A program made the translations under genes and the position numbers. DNA of 64,000 bases from Clostridium sp. 'White wine YQ'. GTDB lineage: Bacteria > Bacillota > Clostridia > Clostridiales > Clostridiaceae. Where the stretch lies: NCBI RefSeq assembly GCF_028728205.1, contig NZ_JAQYUU010000003.1, positions 124,001-188,000 on the forward strand, given 5' to 3'. Positions within the stretch are counted from its first letter, which is position 1. Each line of letters starts with the position of its first letter. Shown one piece after another: positions 27,110-35,735 of this stretch. The notes under the pieces were generated by a model. The model was not told the DNA's origin. It was given only the letters and a program-made list of their open reading frames with translations, and did not search any database.

Positions 27110-27189
27110 TGCCTAGCAAGATATAATCTAGGATGTAAACAGCATATATAGGGCTGATATATACCTTTAATGATTATATCTAGTAGGCA
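27110..27189 (+). ncRNA. Candidate structured RNA
   Basis: TGCCTA (27110-27115) pairs with TAGGCA (27184-27189), and AGATATAATC (27119-27128) pairs with GATTATATCT (27172-27181). Inside these, AGG/CCT and ATATAT/ATATAT can continue the stem. I do not recognise the family; it could be a leader, a small RNA or a degenerate element. Confidence 0.35.
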
Positions 27190-27237
27190 AGATTTGCTTA
27201 TATCTATAAAATTTAATTATTTTATTTAAAACTACTA

Positions 27238-27266
27238 TTGACTTATATAAGCAAGTAACCTATACT
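27238..27266 (+). promoter_or_regulatory. Promoter of the initiator tRNA gene
   Basis: TTGACT (27238-27243) and TATACT (27261-27266) are separated by 17 bases, about 38 bases before the mature tRNA 5' end. Confidence 0.7.
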
Positions 27267-27303
27267 TACAAGGTAGCTTAGAGAAATCTAATGTTATTAA
27301 TAT

Positions 27304-27379
<76 letters not shown>

Positions 27380-27383
27380 TAAC

Positions 27384-27416
27384 AAAGAATCCTAATTTTA
27401 AATTAGGATTCTTTTT
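27384..27416 (+). terminator. Terminator of the tRNA gene
   Basis: A stem AAAGAATCCTAATTT and its complement is followed by a T-run, five bases after the tRNA CCA end. Confidence 0.88.
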
Positions 27417-27432
27417 CTTATCTAAAAATTAA

Positions 27433-27460
27433 TAAAATCCAGTTATTAAACTGGATTTTA
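27433..27460 (-). terminator. Terminator after the M16C peptidase gene
   Basis: A 12-base-pair stem TAAAATCCAGTT/AACTGGATTTTA with a four-base loop lies just beyond the stop codon on the minus strand. Confidence 0.75.
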
Positions 27461-27478
27461 TCTTTATATAGTATTTAA

Positions 27479-30403
27479 CTAAAATAAATTTACTATCATA
27501 TCAAATATATCTTTTGAAGCTTTTATTTGATTTTCATTTCCTACAACAGTTATTGAATTGTCTTTTATTGCTTCCTCTATAACTTTATAATAGTCTTTTA
27601 TTTGTTGTTCACTTGTCTTTAGTATTTCTTCTCTTTCTTTATTTAATTCTTCATAAGTTACTCCTGCAAAGTAATCTGATACAGCTTTATCTGCCTTAGA
27701 ATCTGGATTTGATGGAATATCAAGCTTACTTATCGTTCCTATAATATATTTCACCATATCTTCATCAGTTGCATTGAAAGATTTCAAATATTCTACAGTT
27801 TTCCTATATGCGTCAAAAGTCTTCTCAATATTAGGATCCCTATAGGAGCTAAAATATATAAATCCATCCTTACTTAAGTTTATTCTTACTCCATAAGCTC
27901 CGCCTTCAACTCTAACTTTGTTCCATAGATAATCAAAGTTAAGTATAGTGTTTAGTACCCTCATAGAACCTGAATAAGAAAATCCTTTATCTAAATAACT
28001 TCCACCAAGAACAACATAATTTACATTACTTTGAGTTAATAATCCTTCATTTAACTTCTTAAGTGGATACTCGTAATCTTTTAGGTAAACACCTTCTTTA
28101 TTCAACCCATCTATTAGTATATCTATATTTTCCTCTAATAATGATAACTTACCTTCTTCTTCTGTAAATGAAATAGTTAAATTATTTATGTTGAATATTT
28201 TTCTAGATACACTCTCTAGTTTTTCTTTAACTTCCTTTGGATTTTCTTCTAATGCCTTTTGTATATCACATAGAAAATTATATAACCCAAGTCCGCCTAT
28301 AAGATCTTCAAAATATCCTCTCTTTGAAATATAACCTATAGCTCTTAAAGCACCAATTACATTTCCTGAAGCTACCATTGCCATTTGGTATCTAGATCTT
28401 AAATCTCTAACTATTTGTAATATTCTATTTGTATCTTCAAAAGAAGTTTCAATAGCCACTTCTCTCATTAACTTAACTAATTCACCAACTTTTGAACTTA
28501 GGGCTTTACCTGCCATAGTGAATACAGGTGTGAAGTCCTCCATATTTCCTTTTTTATAAAAACTTCTTGTAGAATAAGATAGCCCACCTGTACTCATATT
28601 TATATCATTGGTTAATTCCTCATAAGTTTTTGTCTTAGTATTTATCTTTCCTAAAAGGAATGATAATAAAGCCATGTATTGAGCATCTTCTTTTTCTATA
28701 GTTCTTCCATCGAATATCAATTTAACGTAAGAAATTTCATTAGTAAACATAGGAGTAAATAAAGTCTTAAGCCCCTTAACATCTACTTCCTTTAGTTCAA
28801 TGTTTTCTACTTTCTTAGGTATATCTTCAATGGCTAGTTTAGGAATTGTATCTTGCTGCTCCTTAGTATCTGGAGTTAATTGTCTCTTGTTCAGTTTTTC
28901 TGCTTCGTCCTTTATCCTTTGAAGTTCATCCGATGACAATGTTTCTTTTATCTTTTTAAGCTTTGCCTTTAAGTCCTTTTCTTTCTTCTCAGTCAATCCT
29001 TTTTCTGGAGTCATTACTATAATCGATTTATGAGTGTTATTTAATATATAATCTTCGATTAGTTTCTCAAGATATCCATTAGCTGCTTTTTTTCTAATAT
29101 CATCAATTGTTTCTGAGTTTTCTAGATTCAGAAAAGCTTCTCCACCATATAACATACTTTCTAATATTCTTATGGCATAAATTAATCCTTTTGGATAACC
29201 TCCAAAATTAGCTTCTCTGATTTCAAATTCTTTTCTATTAATAGCTCCAGTGATGAAGTTCTCACTTATTCCATTCTTGCATATATCTTTAAGAATTTCT
29301 TCAATCTTAGATATTATTTCTCTTTCATTTTCTTGATCAGTATTTTTGATAGTTATATTTAAATAAGGTTGTTTTATTCCTCTCTCATATCTACCAGAAA
29401 CTACGGTTGCCACTCCGCTATCAATTAATCTATTTTTTAATATTGCATTATTTGCAGTTAATAAGATGTACTCTAAAACCTCAAAAGATAGCCCTAATTC
29501 CTTGTCTAAGGTATCTCCTATTGAATAATTAAGAGAAATATATGTCTTTTTACTCTCATCTTCTTGTTCACTTATTCCATAAGATAGTTTTGTTTTTCTC
29601 TCTTCATTAAATGGTTCTTGAACTGTTATCTCACTATCTACCGGTGCAAAATCATAATTTTTAAGATAGTTTTCATGTATAAATTCTAGCTCTTCCTCTG
29701 TATTTCCATCTCCATATAGAAAAATTGCTCCGTTTGATGGATGGTAATACTTTTTGTGAAAATTCACAAAATAATCATATGTTAACTCAGGTATAACATC
29801 TGGATCTCCACCCGAATCCACTCCATATGTAGTATCCGGATATAATGAGGTACTTGCTTCCCTAGAAATAATTGAATCAGGGGATGAGTAAACACCCTTC
29901 ATTTCGTTATATACAACACCATTTATTTTAAGTTCATCTGTTGTCTCGTCTATTTCATAATGCCAGCCTTCTTGCATAAAAATTTCTTTTTCTTTATATA
30001 AGTTTGGATGTAAAACTGCGTCTAAATACACATCCATTAAATTGAAAAAGTCTTTTTTATTTTTACTAGCTACAGGATACATTGTTTTGTCTGAAAAGGT
30101 GAGAGCATTTAAAAAAGTATTAAGACTTCCCTTTAATAATTCTACAAAAGGCTCCTTACTTGTAAACTTTTCTGATCCACACAATACAGAATGTTCTATT
30201 ATGTGAGGTACTCCAGTGCTATTTTCTGGAGGTGTTTTGAAAGTAATAGCAAAAACTTTATTATCATCATCATTCATAAGTTTAATTAATTTAGCTTGTG
30301 TTTTCTCATGAGTAAAAATTAATCCAGTTGAATTTATCTCTTTTAAGTCCTTAACACTGTCTAATCTAAATCCACTTAATATAGTACCTTCTTTATAATC
30401 CAT
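27479..30403 (-). CDS. M16C-family zinc peptidase (presequence-protease/Cym1-like)
   Basis: 974 residues, the length of single-chain M16C peptidases with four homologous domains forming a closed chamber. The inverted zinc motif HIIEH is at about residues 67-71 (GVPHIIEHSVLCGS). The later glutamate ligand lies in VYNEMKGVYSSPDS. The hinge region near 500 is charged. Eukaryotic relatives degrade presequences and small unfolded peptides. The clostridial form is predicted to be cytoplasmic because no signal peptide is seen. It is monocistronic, with a terminator at 27433-27460. Confidence 0.9.
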   Translation of the reverse strand: MDYKEGTILSGFRLDSVKDLKEINSTGLIFTHEKTQAKLIKLMNDDDNKVFAITFKTPPENSTGVPHIIEHSVLCGSEKFTSKEPFVELLKGSLNTFLNALTFSDKTMYPVASKNKKDFFNLMDVYLDAVLHPNLYKEKEIFMQEGWHYEIDETTDELKINGVVYNEMKGVYSSPDSIISREASTSLYPDTTYGVDSGGDPDVIPELTYDYFVNFHKKYYHPSNGAIFLYGDGNTEEELEFIHENYLKNYDFAPVDSEITVQEPFNEERKTKLSYGISEQEDESKKTYISLNYSIGDTLDKELGLSFEVLEYILLTANNAILKNRLIDSGVATVVSGRYERGIKQPYLNITIKNTDQENEREIISKIEEILKDICKNGISENFITGAINRKEFEIREANFGGYPKGLIYAIRILESMLYGGEAFLNLENSETIDDIRKKAANGYLEKLIEDYILNNTHKSIIVMTPEKGLTEKKEKDLKAKLKKIKETLSSDELQRIKDEAEKLNKRQLTPDTKEQQDTIPKLAIEDIPKKVENIELKEVDVKGLKTLFTPMFTNEISYVKLIFDGRTIEKEDAQYMALLSFLLGKINTKTKTYEELTNDINMSTGGLSYSTRSFYKKGNMEDFTPVFTMAGKALSSKVGELVKLMREVAIETSFEDTNRILQIVRDLRSRYQMAMVASGNVIGALRAIGYISKRGYFEDLIGGLGLYNFLCDIQKALEENPKEVKEKLESVSRKIFNINNLTISFTEEEGKLSLLEENIDILIDGLNKEGVYLKDYEYPLKKLNEGLLTQSNVNYVVLGGSYLDKGFSYSGSMRVLNTILNFDYLWNKVRVEGGAYGVRINLSKDGFIYFSSYRDPNIEKTFDAYRKTVEYLKSFNATDEDMVKYIIGTISKLDIPSNPDSKADKAVSDYFAGVTYEELNKEREEILKTSEQQIKDYYKVIEEAIKDNSITVVGNENQIKASKDIFDMIVNLF

Positions 30404-30551
30404 ATATTTAGCATCCTCTCTATAAATCTATTGATTTATTTATATTATACGTATTAAATTAAATTTTAAAATTACTTTCTTACAAAGTCTAGTAATTTTT
30501 TTGAATTATTTTAATAAAAAATCGTCAAGGCGAGATTACTAAATAGCAAAA

Positions 30552-30588
30552 AAGTCATGTAAGATGTTTTTACACACTCACATGACTT
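30552..30588 (-). terminator. Terminator after the DEAD-box helicase gene
   Basis: A stem AAGTCATGT/ACATGACTT with a long loop is followed by six T on the minus strand. Confidence 0.8.
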
Positions 30589-30603
30589 ATAAATATTACT
30601 ATG

Positions 30604-32181
30604 TTATTTTTTTGAATTAGCTATTTCTATGTTAACTTTTCTTCCTCTAACTCTTTTTCCAATAGAATTTTTCATTATGTGTCTAACAGCATCTTCTGAT
30701 GCATCTATAAATGTGTATTTATCAAAGATATCAATATCTCCTATATCTTCTTTTCTAAATCTTGCACCTTCACTTAAGAATGCTAATAGACTCTTCGGAT
30801 TCATTCCATCTTTTCTTCCCAAGTTGATAAATAGTCTCTCATATCCACCACCTGATTTTACTGATATAGAGTTCTCAGAAGAATCATAAGAAACCTCTTT
30901 GCTGTATATCATATTCATTAATGCTGCCGCAACATCAACTAAATCAAATTCAGCATCTATTTGTTCTGCTAAAGGTATAAACTTACTGAAATCTTCTCCT
31001 TCAATAGTTTCCTTTATCTTTGTATATATTGTGTTATATTTTGCTTCAAATATATCATCAATTGTAGGTATTTCTTTTCTCTTAATTTTACCTTTTGTAG
31101 CTCTCTCTATTTGCTTTAATGCTCTATACTCTCTTGGAGTAACTAAAGTATATGCTACACCTTCTCTGTTAGCTCTACCTGTTCTTCCTATTCTGTGTAC
31201 ATATGACTCTGTATCTTGTGGAAGATCATAGTTTATAACATGAGTAACATTCTCAACGTCAATACCTCTTGCTGCTACATCTGTAGCTACTAAGAATTCT
31301 AAATGTCCTTCTTTAAACTTTCTAAGAGTATTCATTCTGTGGTTTTGTGTTAAATCACCATGCATACCTTCAACACTATATCCTCTTGCTTGCATAGATG
31401 AAACTAATTCATCTACTCCTTTTTTAGTCTTACAGAATATAATTGCTGCTGTAGGAGAATCTACATCAAGAATTCTACATAATGACTCTACTCTGTCAGA
31501 ATGTTTTACTTCATAATAATATTGACTAACTGTAGAAACTGTCATCTCATTTTTTATTATAGAAATATGTTGTGCATCATCTTTCATATAGTTTTTAGCT
31601 AATTTTTTAATTTCAGCTGGCATTGTAGCTGAGAATAATAGTGTTTGTCTTTCAGGATTTGTTCCTTTAAGAATCTCTTCTATATCATCAATAAATCCCA
31701 TGTTAAGCATTTCGTCCGCTTCATCCATTACTAAGAACTCAATGTTTCTTAGGTTTATTACATTTCTTCTCATTAAGTCTAAAACTCTACCTGGTGTACC
31801 AACTATTATGTCAATTCCTCTGTTAAGTGCTTTTATTTGTCTATCAATTGATTGACCACCATAAACAGGTAATATTCTTGCTCTTGTATGTTTAGCTATT
31901 CTTACTAATTCTTCATTTACTTGAATGGCTAATTCTCTAGTAGGTGCTAATACTAAACATTTAGTATTTTTATTGCCAAAGGTAATATTGTTAAGTACTG
32001 GAGCACCAAATGCTAAAGTCTTTCCTGTACCTGTTTGCGCTTGACCTATTACATCAAATCCTTGTAATAAAACCGGTATTACTTTCTCTTGTATCTTTGA
32101 AGGTTCTTCAAAGCCCATATCATCTATAGCCTTTAATATATCTTCATTTAATCCTAGTTCTTTAAAGTTCATTTCACTCAT
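30604..32181 (-). CDS. DEAD-box RNA helicase with DbpA-type RNA-binding domain
   Basis: 525 residues. The helicase core has the Q motif GFEEPSKIQ, Walker A AQTGTGKT (about 48-55), VLAPTRELA, DEAD (about 155), SAT, and the C-terminal motif HRIGRTGR. After a linker, the last ~75 residues (NLGRKDGMNPKSLL ... GRKVNIEIA) match the DbpA/CsdA RNA-binding domain. Such proteins remodel rRNA and mRNA, often in ribosome assembly or at low temperature. The layout fits clostridial DeaD/CshA-like proteins. The gene is followed by the terminator at 30552-30588. It starts about 95 bases after the terminator of the small zinc-ribbon gene. Confidence 0.94.
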   Translation of the reverse strand: MSEMNFKELGLNEDILKAIDDMGFEEPSKIQEKVIPVLLQGFDVIGQAQTGTGKTLAFGAPVLNNITFGNKNTKCLVLAPTRELAIQVNEELVRIAKHTRARILPVYGGQSIDRQIKALNRGIDIIVGTPGRVLDLMRRNVINLRNIEFLVMDEADEMLNMGFIDDIEEILKGTNPERQTLLFSATMPAEIKKLAKNYMKDDAQHISIIKNEMTVSTVSQYYYEVKHSDRVESLCRILDVDSPTAAIIFCKTKKGVDELVSSMQARGYSVEGMHGDLTQNHRMNTLRKFKEGHLEFLVATDVAARGIDVENVTHVINYDLPQDTESYVHRIGRTGRANREGVAYTLVTPREYRALKQIERATKGKIKRKEIPTIDDIFEAKYNTIYTKIKETIEGEDFSKFIPLAEQIDAEFDLVDVAAALMNMIYSKEVSYDSSENSISVKSGGGYERLFINLGRKDGMNPKSLLAFLSEGARFRKEDIGDIDIFDKYTFIDASEDAVRHIMKNSIGKRVRGRKVNIEIANSKK

Positions 32182-32275
32182 TAATTTTCCATCCTTCTTC
32201 TTTATGTTGATTGTATATATATAATATAAACAATCCTCTACATTTTTATTAATATATTGTTTACACTCAATAAAA

Positions 32276-32304
32276 AGCCCTATAAGAGTACTTCTTATAG
32301 GGCT
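32276..32304 (-). terminator. Terminator after the zinc-ribbon gene
   Basis: A 12-base-pair stem AGCCCTATAAGA/TCTTATAGGGCT is followed by TTTTTATTG on the minus strand. Confidence 0.88.
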
Positions 32305-32312
32305 AAAAATTA

Positions 32313-32483
32313 CTATCTTCTGAAGTTTCTATTGTTGTTGCTTTGAGCTTTTCTAGCTTTTCTGCACTCTGGACATCTTACTGGATCATTTTCAAATCCT
32401 TTTTCTTTGTAGAATTCTTGTTCTCCTTCAGTGAAGATGAATTCCTTTCCACAGTCCTTACATAAAATAGTCTTATCAGCCAT
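32313..32483 (-). CDS. Small zinc-ribbon protein
   Basis: A 56-residue protein read directly from the sequence. It begins MADKTILCKDCGKEFIFTEG and carries two Cys-x-x-Cys pairs, at residues 8/11 and 37/40 (LCKDCG and RCPECR), separated by a segment with EQEFYKEKGF. This is the pattern of the probable zinc-ribbon family (zf-trcl type) widespread in Clostridia. The C-terminus is basic and Asn/Arg-rich (KARKAQSNNNRNFRR), compatible with nucleic-acid binding. AAGGAGG lies eight bases before the ATG, and a strong terminator follows directly, so it is a genuine short transcript. The function is unknown; RNA or ribosome association is a guess. Confidence 0.88.
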   Translation of the reverse strand: MADKTILCKDCGKEFIFTEGEQEFYKEKGFENDPVRCPECRKARKAQSNNNRNFRR

Positions 32484-32904
32484 TTCAAATTCCTCCTTTT
32501 AATATCAAGATCTTAAACACATCTACATCCTGTTCTTAAAAGAAGAAATGATGAATAAGTATTTAAATCTTTTATTTACCTTGGCTATTATATTTTAGCA
32601 TGATGAAGGATTTTATGCAACCATTAAAAGCGCACTTACTTCATCACTGTTCACTATTATTATATTCATATTATTTCTTTTTATTCACTTATCCCATATT
32701 TTTCTTTTTAATCTACAATTTCATATTTTTCCCTTAATTGTATTGAAAGTTCCTTAATAATCATAACAATTATTATAACTTTAATTATTCTTAATTAAAA
32801 AATTCCATTATATTCTAGTCAAGCCTTGATTTTCCGTCAAATTTGACAAGCTACTGAAAAACCGCTATCATTTTCATATAGCATAGCAAAAGGAGGAGAT
32901 TTTC
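32484..32904. other. Divergent intergenic region
   Basis: About 420 bases of AT-rich DNA between the zinc-ribbon gene and the YabE-like gene. Apart from the ribosome site of the former and the promoter at 32843-32871 for the latter, I see no gene, riboswitch or repeat. Confidence 0.6.
32843..32871 (+). promoter_or_regulatory. Promoter of the YabE-like gene
   Basis: A perfect -35 TTGACA (32843-32848) is followed after 17 bases by TATCAT (32866-32871), just upstream of the AGGAGG site. Confidence 0.75.
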
Positions 32905-32946
32905 ATTAGCATTAAAGAAAAGGCCCTTTTAAAGATTAAGGCTCTA

Positions 32947-33936
32947 ATGAATATTAACAAAAAAACTGTAGCTATACTAGCATCTTTACTATTAATTATA
33001 ATTTTAGTCGTACTAATACATTCAAAACAAAAGAATATTACTTTAGTTGTGGGGAATGAAAGCAAAACCATAACTACTTACGAAAATACAGTTGAAAAAG
33101 TCCTAGATGATGAAGGCATCACTTTAGGAAAAAAAGATAGAGTTGAGCCCGCTCTCGATTCAAAGCTTCAGAAAACAGATAAAATAACCGTTATAAGAGC
33201 TATGAACTTAATTGTAACAGTTGATGGCAAGGATATTTCTGTTCTTTCTGCTGAGGATGACATATCTAAAATGCTTGAATCAGAAGGAATCTCTCTAAGA
33301 GAAGATGATAAAGTACAACCAGAAAAAACATCTGAACTATCAGACGGAATGAAGATAAAAATAACACGTGTAGATTCAAAAACTATAACTGAAACTGTAG
33401 CAACAGATTACACAACAATTGTTAAGTCAGATAATAACTTGCTAAGCATCTTCAGAAAAACCACTCAACCAGGAGTAAAAGGTAAAAAAGAAGTTACCTA
33501 TAAGGTTTTATATGAGGATGGTAAAGAAATATCTAGAGAAGCAATTAGTGATAAAGTTATTGCTGAACCAGTAAACGAAGTTGTTGTTCAAGGTACACAA
33601 AGTGCCGTAGCTGTTTCTAGAGGTGGAGAACCTATGTCCTTCTCCAAGAGAATTTATTGTAGGACAACAGCCTATTGGGCAGTTAACGGAGTTGGAAACA
33701 CTTATACAGCTAGTGGGAGATTGGCTGTAAGAAATAGTGAGGGTTATAGTACAGTAGCAGTAGATCCATCTGTTATACCTTTTGGTACAAAACTATATAT
33801 CCCTGGGTATGGATTTGCAACTGCTGCAGACTCTGGTTCTGGTGTTAAGGGAAATACCATAGATGTTTTCTTTAATTCAAAGGGTGAAGCTCTAAATTGG
33901 GCCGTGAAAAACATCTATGTATATATCTTAAATTAG
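32947..33936 (+). CDS. yabE: YabE-like cell-wall protein: DUF348 x2, G5 and 3D domains
   Basis: 329 residues, exported and anchored by an N-terminal hydrophobic segment (about 7-25). Two DUF348 repeats follow (ENTVEKVLDDEGITLGKKDRVEP and EDDISKMLESEGISLREDDKVQP). Then come a G5 domain (about 140-220) and a C-terminal 3D domain with TAYWAVNG, TASGRLAVRN and the Asp trio in VAVDPSVIPFG, AADSGSGVKG and NTIDVFF. The 3D domain resembles lytic transglycosylases, so peptidoglycan hydrolysis is expected. The strongest ribosome site, AGGAGG at 32891, points to an in-frame ATT at 32905. That would add 14 residues; the ATG at 32947 has only a weak AAGG. Confidence 0.9.
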   Translation: MNINKKTVAILASLLLIIILVVLIHSKQKNITLVVGNESKTITTYENTVEKVLDDEGITLGKKDRVEPALDSKLQKTDKITVIRAMNLIVTVDGKDISVLSAEDDISKMLESEGISLREDDKVQPEKTSELSDGMKIKITRVDSKTITETVATDYTTIVKSDNNLLSIFRKTTQPGVKGKKEVTYKVLYEDGKEISREAISDKVIAEPVNEVVVQGTQSAVAVSRGGEPMSFSKRIYCRTTAYWAVNGVGNTYTASGRLAVRNSEGYSTVAVDPSVIPFGTKLYIPGYGFATAADSGSGVKGNTIDVFFNSKGEALNWAVKNIYVYILN

Positions 33937-33952
33937 TTGAACAGAGTGTATG

Positions 33953-33985
33953 AAAAAAAGATAGCTTATTAAGCTATCTTTTTTT
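33953..33985. terminator. Bidirectional terminator
   Basis: A near-perfect palindrome with stem GATAGCTTA and its complement is flanked by seven A and seven T. It separates yabE from the convergent prenyltransferase gene. Confidence 0.88.
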
Positions 33986-34005
33986 CATGTTTATTATTCT
34001 AAAAA

Positions 34006-34959
34006 TTAAAACTTAAAAGCTAAAACACTTACTCCATAAACTAATACTCTTACTCCATTTATTATAAGAAAATTCTTTACTGACAATATAAAAGTTTTGC
34101 TTTTTACATGTTCCCCCTCAAAAGTCCCTATATTCCTATTAACTATAATAAAAGTGAGCAATGACAATATAGAAAGCACAGGTTCAACTCTCATAATAAT
34201 TAATACTAATAAATCTATATATGCTATATAGTAAATCCACTTAAAAATCTTTAAAGCTAACTTATTCCCAACGTAAACTGGTAAGGTATATCTTCTATTT
34301 TCTATATCATCTTCTCTATCACAAATATTATTAGCTAACATAATATTTGCAATACCAGATATGGTAGGTATGGATAATAAGATTATTATTATGATTTCCT
34401 TAAAATTAAAGGCTATATTGATATTTGTTTCTAATACAACTATGTTAATTATGTTTTTATCTATAATATGTATATAAATTGCAATAAATAGTATTATCCC
34501 ACCCATAAAGATTCCTGATAGAAGTTCCCCTAAGGGAGTTCTTGATATTGGGATTGGTCCAAAAGAATAAATTATCCCAATAAAAAAAGAAAGTGCTCCT
34601 AAAAGTAGAATAATTACATTTGTTCTTAAATACAAGATCACACCAAATCCCATTGCTATAACAAGTAAAGTTCCTATTACAGAAACTACCTGACTTTCTT
34701 TTATATTATATCTTACAATTGCATTATGCTCTTCATAACCATACCCATGTTTTTTAATAGCTCTTTTATAGTCTATATAGTTATTTATTACAGTAGTTGC
34801 CATGTCTATGCATAACAAAGAAACAAACATTACTATGAAGTTTATTATATTAAAACTGTTATATCTATATATTGCTATAAGCGATCCTAATAAAAAAGGT
34901 ACTACACTTGCTACCTTTGTCTGTATTTCTGCTAACTTAAAAAAGCTTTTAATATTCAT
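34006..34959 (-). CDS. UbiA-family prenyltransferase, MenA-like
   Basis: 317-residue integral membrane protein with about eight or nine hydrophobic segments. The two aspartate-rich motifs of the UbiA superfamily are NNYIDY (about 58-63) and NNICDREDDIENRRYTLPVYVG (about 210-231), which bind Mg2+ and the prenyl diphosphate. The second motif and the sequence GELLSGIFMG resemble MenA, the 1,4-dihydroxy-2-naphthoate octaprenyltransferase of menaquinone synthesis. No other menaquinone genes are in the window, so the aromatic acceptor is uncertain. The divergent neighbour is a MarR regulator. Confidence 0.82.
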   Translation of the reverse strand: MNIKSFFKLAEIQTKVASVVPFLLGSLIAIYRYNSFNIINFIVMFVSLLCIDMATTVINNYIDYKRAIKKHGYGYEEHNAIVRYNIKESQVVSVIGTLLVIAMGFGVILYLRTNVIILLLGALSFFIGIIYSFGPIPISRTPLGELLSGIFMGGIILFIAIYIHIIDKNIINIVVLETNINIAFNFKEIIIIILLSIPTISGIANIMLANNICDREDDIENRRYTLPVYVGNKLALKIFKWIYYIAYIDLLVLIIMRVEPVLSILSLLTFIIVNRNIGTFEGEHVKSKTFILSVKNFLIINGVRVLVYGVSVLAFKF

Positions 34960-35047
34960 TTGTTATCTTCACTCCATTTCTTATTAATTATAAAATATAG
35001 AAATTGTATTTTTCAAATCAAATTTTACCATAATAATTATTTTAGTA

Positions 35048-35065
35048 TTGTTGATATAGAAACAA
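35048..35065 (+). promoter_or_regulatory. MarR-type operator in the marR promoter
   Basis: TTGTTGATATAGAAACAA has TTGTT/AACAA arms and covers the -35 hexamer TTGATA (35051-35056); TATAAT follows at 35074-35079. Near-identical sites precede the efflux gene, which implies autoregulation. Confidence 0.72.
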
Positions 35066-35115
35066 AAGTTTACTATAATATTGTTATTACACTAGCGGAT
35101 GGGAGGATACAGGTC

Positions 35116-35589
35116 ATGAACAAAGAAGAACAGGTCAAAATTAATTTCAGGAATTTATTTAACAAAATGACTTGGCTTAACAAACTTAAGATGGAAGACC
35201 ATTTTAAGGGCTTTAATTCTTCTGAAGTACACTGTATCGAATTTATCGGAAGAAATGCAGATTCCAACGTGACAAAACTTGCAGAGTCCTTTTATATGAC
35301 TAGGGGAGCTATAAGCAAGATGACCAAGAAACTCATTCAAAAGGGTGTTATTGAAAGCTATCAGAAACCAGACAATAAGAAAGAAATTTATTTCAGCCTT
35401 ACTGAACAAGGACAAGAGATTTATAATGTCCATGAAAAACTTCACAGAGAGTTTCAAGAGCGTGATAAAGTCGTATTTGAACATGTAACTGAAGAGCAGC
35501 TTGACAGTATGCTTAGATTCATGGAAACCTATAGTAATCATTTGGATGAAGAAATTAAAAAACAAGGTATAGATATTAAGTCAGAATAA
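35116..35589 (+). CDS. MarR-family transcriptional regulator
   Basis: 157 residues, the normal MarR length. The winged helix is seen in SNVTKLAESFYMTRGAISKMTKKLIQKGVIESYQKPDNKKEIYFSLTEQG-type sequence (about 52-102), with the wing arginine position replaced by lysine. The N- and C-terminal helices form the dimer interface. GGGAGG lies nine bases before the ATG at 35116; the longer open frame upstream runs through the promoter. It is followed by a terminator and an MFS efflux gene. The shared operator at both promoters indicates that it represses itself and the pump, released by a toxic compound. The inducer is unknown. Confidence 0.92.
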   Translation: MNKEEQVKINFRNLFNKMTWLNKLKMEDHFKGFNSSEVHCIEFIGRNADSNVTKLAESFYMTRGAISKMTKKLIQKGVIESYQKPDNKKEIYFSLTEQGQEIYNVHEKLHREFQERDKVVFEHVTEEQLDSMLRFMETYSNHLDEEIKKQGIDIKSE

Positions 35590-35610
35590 GTTTGAACAAT
35601 AAGAATACAA

Positions 35611-35640
35611 GCAGCCTAACTCTATTGAGATGGGCTGCAT
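35611..35640 (+). terminator. Terminator after marR
   Basis: A stem GCAGCC/GGCTGC with a long loop is followed by ATTTTTATTT, 22 bases after the stop codon. Confidence 0.75.
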
Positions 35641-35656
35641 TTTTATTTAACTTATT

Positions 35657-35710
35657 TTGTTGACAAGGAAACAAAATGGTGATATCATGATTTTGTTGAC
35701 AAGGAAACAA
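35657..35710 (+). promoter_or_regulatory. MFS efflux promoter with two identical MarR operators
   Basis: TTGTTGACAAGGAAACAA occurs at 35657-35674 and again at 35693-35710, 36 bases apart. The first contains the -35 TTGACA (35660-35665), the -10 TATCAT is at 35683-35688 (17-base spacer), and the second sits on the transcription start region. Bound repressor would cover the whole promoter. Confidence 0.82.
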
Positions 35711-35735
35711 TTTTAATTCTGAGAGGAGAATATAA

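Larger units (their letters stand above)
26972..27303. other. Intergenic region with a promoter and a structured, uncharacterised segment
   Basis: This 332-base gap before the initiator tRNA holds two good sigma-A-type promoters on the plus strand (26997-27025 and 27238-27266). A hairpin GCAAGAAGTA/TACTTCTTGC starts near 27030, and a long imperfect stem-loop spans 27110-27189. No open frame of note is seen. Confidence 0.6.

Noticed and set aside
27479-30403. M16C peptidase as part of the peptide-modification locus.
   Set aside because: It lies about 14 kb away from the array and belongs to the presequence-protease type, with its own terminator.
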